Shown piece after piece: positions 1-4,087 of a stretch of 5,477 nt of DNA. Below the pieces are notes generated by a model. The model saw nothing but the letters and a program-made list of their open reading frames with translations. It made no database searches and was not told the DNA's origin. The stretch lies in contig SXRI01000264.1 of the NCBI GenBank assembly GCA_005793615.1, positions 1 through 5,477 of the forward strand, in the 5' to 3' direction. The position numbers and the translations under genes were made by a program. Numbering within the stretch: the stretch's first letter is position 1; every line of letters starts with the position of its first letter. Origin of the DNA: Bdellovibrionales bacterium (GTDB lineage: Bacteria; Bdellovibrionota; Bdellovibrionia; Bdellovibrionales; JAMPXM01).

Positions 1-2
1 AT

Positions 3-18
3 TCTCGGTTTGTCGAGA
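3..18. other. small stem-loop at left edge, possible 3' end of the regulator transcript
   Basis: TCTCG at 3-7 pairs with CGAGA at 14-18 around a 6-nt loop. It lies about 40 nt beyond the stop codon of the minus-strand regulator gene, where a terminator could sit. The window ends before any U-tract could be seen on the minus strand, so this is only a possibility. The rest of 1-59 shows nothing recognisable. Confidence 0.2.
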
Positions 19-59
19 GATTCAACAGATGGAGCTTAGGGAGATTTTTTGAGTTGTCG

Positions 60-929
60 CTAGAGGTTGTTTGTGAAGCCTATATTGATTTCGGCAATGG
101 TATCACCTGAAGGATCTTCAGCGGTGCTGGCGAACTTTAGTATCAAATCTGCAAGCTCGGTTCGCATAGCCTCGAGACGAGTCCTTGAGACGGAAAAAGT
201 TTGTGTCATAAAAAGAGATTGTTTGGAGTCCGCCTGGGTGGCGAAGCGTTTTTTGGTCTTCTCAAGAGAGCGAAAGTAGCATTTTTTGAAAAATTCCTGT
301 GTCTTGAGTTCGTTCGCATCCAAAGCGTTGGCTAAGGGGCGATATCGACCGGACTGTGTATCCAAAGTGACAAGCCCGACCTCCGACATTCGAGTGAGAA
401 TACCTGTGACTCTCGATTCGGGTAGACGGCATCGATCGGCGATGGTGGCGACGGTTTCGCCTTTCTCAACCTCACCGAGAGAGGCGAAAATCTCAGCCGA
501 ACCTTCGTCCGTCAGCACCTGTAAGAGAGGTGAGACTTCGTGGCTGACGTCCCTGCTGCGACTGAGCTTGAGGAGTCTTTGTTGGTGTTTGAGAATTTCT
601 TTTTCATAGTAGTCGGGGCTCTGATGGGGAAGGCGAAAACTCTCCTCATCTCGCGCCACCAAACAATAGAGATACTCTCGCCAATTCGATTTGAGTTTCA
701 AACCGAGGCAGATACGTTCAAAACTAGTGGGAGACGCGCGCTTTCTTCCAGCGATGATATCGTTCAGGAACGACTTTGAGGAGAAACCCGATTTTTCCGT
801 GAACCCTGCGAAAGTCAGGGGGCGGGGGTATTGCCACCCGCCATCTTTCCTGAAAAACATCGCTAGAAAGGACCGATAATCATGGGCGTTCAAAAGCTCG
901 TTTTCAAAAAGCGGATCCCACGTCTTCAT
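60..929 (-). CDS. TIGR02147 / DUF4423 family putative transcriptional regulator
   Basis: This 289-residue cytoplasmic protein has no signal peptide. Residues 17-92 carry the family N-terminal signature: a DYRSFL motif at 17-22, then GFSSKSFLNDIIAGRKR at 48-64 and a LGLKLK..REYLYCLV stretch at 75-91. This is the part that resembles a xenogeneic helix-turn-helix. Residues 157-198 look like a winged helix (ETVATIADRCRLPESRV, then GLVTLD and GRYRPL). The C-terminal segment 241-285 (TQTFSVSRTRLEAMRTELADL ending in EINIGF) matches the family's usual end. Members are putative DNA-binding regulators of unknown targets, common in Bdellovibrio and Fibrobacter. The frame is open further upstream to an ATG at 1013, but the start at 929 is chosen: it has a Shine-Dalgarno (SD) sequence 5 nt away, family homology begins there, and the longer form would overlap the upstream gene. 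It is second in an operon with the small exported protein, 17 nt downstream of it. The family call is firm; regulatory function is inferred. Confidence 0.88.
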   Translation of the reverse strand: MKTWDPLFENELLNAHDYRSFLAMFFRKDGGWQYPRPLTFAGFTEKSGFSSKSFLNDIIAGRKRASPTSFERICLGLKLKSNWREYLYCLVARDEESFRLPHQSPDYYEKEILKHQQRLLKLSRSRDVSHEVSPLLQVLTDEGSAEIFASLGEVEKGETVATIADRCRLPESRVTGILTRMSEVGLVTLDTQSGRYRPLANALDANELKTQEFFKKCYFRSLEKTKKRFATQADSKQSLFMTQTFSVSRTRLEAMRTELADLILKFASTAEDPSGDTIAEINIGFTNNL

Positions 930-934
930 AGAAA

Positions 935-940
935 TCCCTA
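935..940 (-). promoter_or_regulatory. ribosome binding site of the TIGR02147 gene
   Basis: On the minus strand TAGGGA lies 5 nt before the ATG at 929, in the 17-nt gap after the preceding gene's TGA. It supports the 289-residue start over the longer reading that begins at 1013. Confidence 0.6.
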
Positions 941-946
941 ACGGGT

Positions 947-1279
947 TCAGTTGCCGAGACCTACGCGCGGGTAGGGTCCGACTGTACCGTTCTCTTCTAC
1001 GGCGTGCACACAATTGGTCTGTGAAGCCAGCTCAGCGGCTTCGGATTCAGTCAGATCCACGGCGAAGATCAGCGCCCGCTTGGAGACTACTTCGATGTCT
1101 GATTTTTTCAGACCTAAGGTAGAGCGGATTTGCTTCAGGCAGCTTTTCACAGTTTGCTCGGAGAGTTTGTAGTGGAGGGTAAACAAGTAACTCTTTGTCG
1201 ATTCAGTGCCATGGTCAATGGCATGGGCCGTTGATAGTTGTAGAACAGTAGCCAGTGTGACGATTAAAAGTTTAGACAT
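947..1279 (-). CDS. small exported protein resembling a free-standing inhibitor I9 (subtilisin propeptide-like) domain
   Basis: This 110-residue precursor has a Sec signal peptide: a short basic start (MSK), a hydrophobic core at 4-15 and a likely cleavage after STAHA at residue 20. The mature part follows the order of the I9 propeptide fold. It has a first strand YLFTLHYKL at 31-39, a helix at about 41-55, a strand EVVSKRALIFAVDLT at 63-77, a helix ESEAAELASQ at 78-87, and a closing CVHAVEENGTV at 90-100. The last part strongly resembles the family pattern 'FxxxLtxxeAxxLxxxxxVxxVExxxxV'. No protease domain follows, so it would act as a separate inhibitor or folding helper of a subtilase in the periplasm or outside the cell. 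Cys47 and Cys90 could form a disulfide. The ATG at 1279 is preferred to the one at 1306 because of a strong Shine-Dalgarno sequence and a proper signal peptide. It is first in an operon with the regulator. Export is near certain; the I9 assignment is by pattern only. Confidence 0.78.
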   Translation of the reverse strand: MSKLLIVTLATVLQLSTAHAIDHGTESTKSYLFTLHYKLSEQTVKSCLKQIRSTLGLKKSDIEVVSKRALIFAVDLTESEAAELASQTNCVHAVEENGTVGPYPRVGLGN

Positions 1280-1285
1280 CTGCTT

Positions 1286-1292
1286 CTCCTTA
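1286..1292 (-). promoter_or_regulatory. strong ribosome binding site of the exported I9-like protein
   Basis: TAAGGAG on the minus strand lies 6 nt before the ATG at 1279. The near-perfect match and spacing fix that start and suggest efficient translation. Confidence 0.8.
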
Positions 1293-1402
1293 GCCCTGGC
1301 GGGCACATCAAGTATTTTTCATCAGCCTTCAAGCTGTGCGCAGGCAAACCTACTTGCGGCGTGTCACAATAGCAAATTTAATCTTAATTTCCCATGGAAA
1401 AA

Positions 1403-1432
1403 CGTTCTCCAGAGAGAACGGTGGAGAGAACG
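1403..1432. promoter_or_regulatory. operator-like repeat cluster in the divergent promoter region
   Basis: CGTTCTC (1403-1409) and GAGAACG (1414-1420) form a perfect 7-bp inverted repeat with a 4-bp gap. A further direct copy of AGAGAACG lies at 1425-1432, exactly 12 bp after the one at 1413-1420, about one helical turn. The cluster lies about 125-155 bp upstream of the I9-like operon start and 130-160 bp upstream of the zinc-protein gene, beside an AT-rich stretch at 1375-1390. This is the arrangement expected of a protein-binding site. No regulator can be named, though the neighbouring TIGR02147 protein is an obvious candidate. It is not a LexA box. Confidence 0.4.
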
Positions 1433-1469
1433 ATTGAGTCTCCTGATTAACTGACGTTTTTCGGCTTTA

Positions 1470-1506
1470 AGGTCGGTTAGGATTGAAACTAATTCCTAGG
1501 CGACCT
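1470..1506. other. long imperfect inverted repeat upstream of the zinc-protein gene
   Basis: AGGTCG at 1470-1475 pairs with CGACCT at 1501-1506. After a short mismatch, TTAGGA pairs with TCCTAG-type sequence nearer the loop, leaving a small loop around GAAACT. The structure ends 55 nt before the ATG at 1562. No U-tract follows on either strand, so an ordinary intrinsic terminator is unlikely. It may be a 5'-leader structure or a protein-binding dyad. Confidence 0.35.
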
Positions 1507-1530
1507 GCGATCCGGGATGCCCGTCTACAA

Positions 1531-1536
1531 AAGGAG
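1531..1536 (+). promoter_or_regulatory. strong Shine-Dalgarno sequence misplaced for the annotated start
   Basis: AAGGAG lies 6 nt before a GTG at 1543 but 25 nt before the ATG at 1562 that opens the zinc-protein frame. No in-frame start lies further upstream for that gene because TAG occurs in frame at 1553-1555. The site therefore appears to serve the short GTG frame, or to load ribosomes for coupled translation. Confidence 0.4.
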
Positions 1537-1542
1537 TGGAGT

Positions 1543-1611
1543 GTGGTAGGCCTAGTCTGCTATGAGCGAAAAGCAATCACCGACCTCACCAACTTGTTCG
1601 ACCTGCGGTAA
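1543..1611 (+). CDS. possible 22-codon leader ORF overlapping the zinc-protein start
   Basis: This GTG-initiated frame encodes 22 residues beginning (M)VGLVCYERK and ending at TAA 1609-1611. It has optimal Shine-Dalgarno spacing and runs through the ATG at 1562 in a different frame. Such an overlap could couple or dampen translation of the downstream gene. The peptide has no recognisable motif. Its only support is the ribosome binding site, and chance is a real alternative. Confidence 0.2.
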   Translation: MVGLVCYERKAITDLTNLFDLR

Positions 1612-2110
1612 GACTAAGGCGCGCCTGCATTGCGGAATCTGCGAGGTTTCTCTCTGTAAAGCGTGTGCCACTTCAATTGATACCTCGGACGAGTATTCGG
1701 GCTTCGCTCTTATGGAGGTAGTGCCGGAAGAACTATTGCGCCCGACATATTGTCACGGTTGTTTTGCGGAGAAGGTGAATCCGCCTTATCAGCACTACCT
1801 TGAGGTGCTTGCGCGCGCCCAAAACGTGATTGTGTTCGAGAAAAATCAGAAAAAAGAAACGCGCCTCATGAAACGAACCCAAAAACCAGTTCACGTCAAA
1901 TCTTGCCCGGATCGGAAGGAGACGCTCATGCGTCTTGCGTTCATGGCTGCGGATGCAGGATTTAATGGTTTGCTCGATGTTGACCTCACTTCAAAAAAGA
2001 TCCGCAGTGAAGCTTACCAAACCACGGAGTGGTCGGGTTCGGGAATTCCGGCATTTATCGAAGAGCGACGTGTGCCAAGTGATCGATCGATTTGGCATAA
2101 TCCCAATTGA
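1562..2110 (+). CDS. protein with FYVE-like eight-Cys zinc module and possible YbjQ-like C-terminal domain
   Basis: This is a 182-residue soluble protein with no signal peptide or membrane segment. Four CxxC pairs at C12/C15, C24/C27, C32/C35 and C64/C67 give the order CX2C-X8-CX2C-X4-CX2C-X28-CX2C. That matches the cross-brace, two-zinc layout of FYVE/RING-type fingers (FYVE: CX2C-X~12-CX2C-X4-CX2C-X~16-CX2C). The basic RHHCR lipid-binding motif is not conserved (LHCGIC at 22-27), so phosphoinositide binding is not expected. Residues about 85-167 form a second alpha/beta domain. It includes an helix TLMRLAFMAADAGFNGLLDVDL at about 121-142 with the AxxxGfNxxxxVdl pattern seen in YbjQ/DUF74-type heavy-metal-associated folds, and the tail carries a WSGSG motif at 157-161. 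The ATG at 1562 is the first possible start in frame; only a weak AGG lies 11 nt upstream. It converges on the next gene with a 1-nt gap. The function is unknown; zinc binding is likely. Confidence 0.72.
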   Translation: MSEKQSPTSPTCSTCGKTKARLHCGICEVSLCKACATSIDTSDEYSGFALMEVVPEELLRPTYCHGCFAEKVNPPYQHYLEVLARAQNVIVFEKNQKKETRLMKRTQKPVHVKSCPDRKETLMRLAFMAADAGFNGLLDVDLTSKKIRSEAYQTTEWSGSGIPAFIEERRVPSDRSIWHNPN

Positions 2111-2111
2111 A

Positions 2112-3347
2112 TTAATCGGCTGCGAGCGAAGGCTCTTGAATCTGATACTGCCGATGTATTTTTTCGAATAGAGACATACCGTTTGCGGCCGTTACACCAT
2201 GCTGTCTTAGCATGGTGGGGGGGGGAGCGCCTGCCGTCCCTAGAGGCGCTTGTTTTTGGGGTCTGTCTTTTTTCTTGGTAAGTGATTTTTTAGTGACTGA
2301 GGTCAAAGCAGTGTCGTTACGTTGCTGGGAGCCTTGCGAGGAAAAGAGTCCTCCTGAGGCCATGTTCATGAGGCCCTTAATGACTTTGAGGGCACGTTTC
2401 GTAAGACTCTTTTTCCCGCTTGCCATCTCGCCATTGTTGTCGTCATCACCATCTTGCGTCTCGAGTGATGCGAGTGAGCGTCCTCCTGAGCGTACGCCTG
2501 AAGATCCTGCGTAGGTTTCACCGGTGGCGTCGTTGCGCTCAGCAGAGCCCGATCGTGAAACGGTCTCTAGAGTTTTCGAGCCTCCGGCTTCAGCGAACAT
2601 CGAGGGTGCCGCAGCATCATTCGGCGTTTCGAATCGACCGTCGAATTGAAAGTCAACGCCGGGGCTATTGCCACCTATTGATTCGGAAGTAAGCATTGCG
2701 AGCTGCTGGTCGGCATTAGGACCAGAACCAGGACCAGAACCAGGACCAGGTCCCGAACCAGAAGCCTGCGGCGGGGCTGAGTCTGCGCAAGTGGAAGCAG
2801 AATCGCCATCATTGCATGACCATCCGCCGGTTTTTCCCTCGGGATGTTCCACCATGGTAGCGCTTCCTCTGTGAACTGTTTCGTTGGTTTGCATGTTGTC
2901 GAGCATGAGACCGGCTTGCTGTTCGGCGAGTTTCGCATTTTTGCTGCCGATTCTCATGCAGGCTGATGCCGCCTCTCTTGCCTTCGGTTCATCTTGATCG
3001 TCTTTGCAGGAACTTGTACAGGCCTCGTGCGCCTTCGAGCAGGCCTTTAGCTTGATTGCGGCTAATAACGAACCGAGCTTTGATTGGACGGCCATTTTTT
3101 TGGCAATATCGCCTTCTCGTTTCAATGTTTTAATTTCTTCAGCGGTCGCCGCCAACATACCAAGAATTCGTTTTGCCTCGGCGGACTCGTCGCCTTGCAG
3201 GCCGGCCTCGAGATCCTCGGTCATGCAGGCCTTTGCAGCCGCGATCGCGTCTTGGCGGCAACCAGCCAACGCCGGCGAAGCCAGTCCATGTAACATGGCC
3301 ATGGCTTGGATCACCGCTAGACATCGGATACTCTTGAGCGAGATCAT
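2112..3347 (-). CDS. Cys-rich exported protein or lipoprotein with Gly-Ser-Pro linker (unknown function)
   Basis: This 411-residue precursor has a signal peptide at 1-28/29. ASPALA can be cut by signal peptidase I, while LAGC at 27-30 is a textbook lipobox, so the protein may be a lipoprotein anchored at Cys30. Residues 30-150 are helical and Ala/Lys-rich, with cysteines at 30, 41, 103, 110, 114 and 130 (HEACTSSC); C178 and C187 follow. A GSGP/GPGSGP repeat linker spans about 197-210. The remainder, 211-411, is low in hydrophobics, rich in Ser, Gly and Asp, and probably disordered. It contains two KKSLTK copies (312-317, 353-358), a PPP run at 375-377 and a short amphipathic end SLFEKIHRQYQ. 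I do not recognise the family. The start at 3347 is preferred over 3407 because TGAGG lies 5 nt upstream and the signal peptide begins there. The gene follows the small lipoprotein by 10 nt, so the two are probably co-made in the envelope. The C9 run at 2217-2225 could shift its tail. Confidence 0.78.
   Translation of the reverse strand: MISLKSIRCLAVIQAMAMLHGLASPALAGCRQDAIAAAKACMTEDLEAGLQGDESAEAKRILGMLAATAEEIKTLKREGDIAKKMAVQSKLGSLLAAIKLKACSKAHEACTSSCKDDQDEPKAREAASACMRIGSKNAKLAEQQAGLMLDNMQTNETVHRGSATMVEHPEGKTGGWSCNDGDSASTCADSAPPQASGSGPGPGSGPGSGPNADQQLAMLTSESIGGNSPGVDFQFDGRFETPNDAAAPSMFAEAGGSKTLETVSRSGSAERNDATGETYAGSSGVRSGGRSLASLETQDGDDDNNGEMASGKKSLTKRALKVIKGLMNMASGGLFSSQGSQQRNDTALTSVTKKSLTKKKDRPQKQAPLGTAGAPPPTMLRQHGVTAANGMSLFEKIHRQYQIQEPSLAAD
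2195..2217. other. perfect 9-bp stem-loop inside the 3' end of the 411-residue protein gene
   Basis: CACCATGCT (2195-2203) pairs perfectly with AGCATGGTG (2209-2217) around a 5-nt loop. On the minus-strand transcript the stem begins at the last base of the C9 run. No U-tract follows in either direction, so it is not a standard terminator. It could stabilise the mRNA 3' end or affect reading at the homopolymer. Confidence 0.6.
2217..2225. repeat. nine-base G/C homopolymer in coding sequence
   Basis: There are nine G on the plus strand, C9 in the minus-strand mRNA. They encode the three prolines at residues 375-377 of the exported protein. Runs of this length are prone to replication slippage. 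One base fewer gives a stop at 2207-2209; one base more opens a different frame that continues to 2014. Confidence 0.85.
2718..2765. repeat. 12-bp tandem repeat encoding the GSGP linker
   Basis: Two exact copies of AGGACCAGAACC lie at 2718-2729 and 2730-2741. They are followed by a diverged copy at 2742-2753 and a weaker one at 2754-2765. In the minus-strand gene this encodes the Gly-Ser-Pro repeat near residues 197-210. The 12-bp unit keeps frame, so copy number could vary between strains and change linker length only. Confidence 0.8.
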
Positions 3348-3352
3348 TTGGG

Positions 3353-3357
3353 CCTCA
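3353..3357 (-). promoter_or_regulatory. ribosome binding site of the 411-residue exported protein
   Basis: TGAGG on the minus strand lies 5 nt before the ATG at 3347, immediately after the TAA of the preceding lipoprotein gene. The arrangement supports tight coupling of the two genes and rules against the longer start at 3407. Confidence 0.6.
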
Positions 3358-3720
3358 TTACTCTTTGAGATGACCGACCGGGAAAAACACGCAAACGCCG
3401 TTGTCATCGCAAGACTGAATTAAATCAGTGGTCGCGACGATATCTCCGTTCGCTGTCACTTTTCCTTGTTTACCTGTGTTGCTATTCAAACAGGAATTGA
3501 GCATGTTTGGATTAGAGGCATACCATTGTTGGCATTTAGCAGCGCAGCCGTTAGGAGCGGTGTCGGCACTACACAGCGTGTTGCCGGAGCTTTGCTGACT
3601 CGCCAAAGTCTGCATCATGGCTGGATTCGGTTGTTGTTTGTCTCCGCCTCCCCCGCTGCACCCGATATTAAAGATAGCCGGCAGCATGAATAAAACGACG
3701 AGTGATTTTGGTGTTTTCAT
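3358..3720 (-). CDS. small Cys-rich lipoprotein (unknown function)
   Basis: This 120-residue precursor has a lipoprotein-type signal: basic MKTPK, hydrophobic core at 7-17, and NIGC at 18-21 before a flexible SGGGGD spacer. The lipobox is imperfect because Asn replaces the usual Leu at -3, but Cys21 followed by the Gly-rich spacer is typical. The mature part has six more cysteines at 50, 59, 63, 77, 104 and 110, enough for three disulfides, including CAAKC and CDDNGVC motifs. It is Gln/Asn-rich and would sit at the envelope. GGGGA about 4-5 nt before the ATG supports the start. It leads an operon with the larger Cys-rich exported protein, 10 nt downstream, which suggests the two work together. 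I do not recognise the family. Confidence 0.78.
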   Translation of the reverse strand: MKTPKSLVVLFMLPAIFNIGCSGGGGDKQQPNPAMMQTLASQQSSGNTLCSADTAPNGCAAKCQQWYASNPNMLNSCLNSNTGKQGKVTANGDIVATTDLIQSCDDNGVCVFFPVGHLKE

Positions 3721-4087
3721 TTTTTCCCCGTTCCTAGGTCGCCTTGCGAAGTGCTGCTTGGCGTTTGCCCCTTACACAATGAATTAGCAAAGAGTGAGCC
3801 CAACTGCTCGCGACAGAGGACCGTTGTCGGCGCTCAAATTTTCGACAGGCGGCAATTTAAGTCTTTCTGAACTTCCAGAGAGCGAAATAGCCAATGAAAA
3901 CAAACTTGCGCCGCTAGTGTCTTGTCGATTTTTTCTGCGAAGGAGATCTTGAGTTGATTTCTAGGCGCCTGAAATCAGCAGACAATTTCAGTCCTGTATA
4001 AGAACTGTGCAAATCCGGAGATGTTAGGAAACTGACGGACTGTTTGTGTGTTTGGATGAGTGTCTCGTTCTGAGACTTGATCTCCAT
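3721..4087. other. 367-nt region without a confident gene
   Basis: This stretch should contain the promoter of the lipoprotein operon (minus strand) and the 3' end of the hydrolase transcript. A TATACA hexamer is present on the minus strand at 4000-3995, without a convincing partner at -35. The notable content is the pair of overlapping inverted repeats at 3955-3991. A 57-codon frame follows the hydrolase stop directly (3914-4087), but it has no good ribosome binding site and I do not accept it as a gene. No clear intrinsic terminator is visible. Confidence 0.6.
3955..3991. promoter_or_regulatory. strong dyad with a second, competing inverted repeat
   Basis: TGATTTC (3955-3961) and GAAATCA (3971-3977) flank the self-complementary AGGCGCCT, with a single unpaired T, giving arms of about 11 bp. 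The same central strand also pairs onward: CTGAAAT (3969-3975) matches ATTTCAG (3985-3991) across a 9-nt loop. The two foldings exclude each other, as in attenuators, but the dyad could equally be a repressor site. It lies about 235-270 bp upstream of the lipoprotein operon start. Confidence 0.4.

Noticed and set aside
286..609. 107-codon plus-strand open frame
   Set aside because: Antisense to the well-supported TIGR02147 gene; its low-complexity Ser/Arg-rich product is typical of a shadow frame.
930..1013. Longer start at 1013 for the TIGR02147 protein
   Set aside because: The extra 28 Arg-rich residues overlap the upstream gene, while the start at 929 has its own ribosome binding site and family-like N-terminus.
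1394..1450. 18-codon plus-strand frame starting at the ATG in CCATGG
   Set aside because: No ribosome binding site; it merely reads through the GAGAACG repeats, which better fit an operator.
2718..2765. Tandem repeat considered as a CRISPR or noncoding array
   Set aside because: The 12-bp units have no spacers and simply encode a Gly-Ser-Pro linker.
3004..3423. 139-codon plus-strand open frame
   Set aside because: It lies antisense to the signal-peptide-bearing exported protein and the end of the lipoprotein gene. Its product has no motif and no good ribosome binding site, so it is a shadow.
3825..3845. GCCGACAA on the minus strand, considered as a sigma-28 -10 element
   Set aside because: No TAAA-type element lies at the required distance upstream.
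4062..4076. GTCTC/GAGAC stem-loop just after the hydrolase gene, considered as terminator
   Set aside because: The stem is only 5 bp and no U-tract follows on the minus strand.
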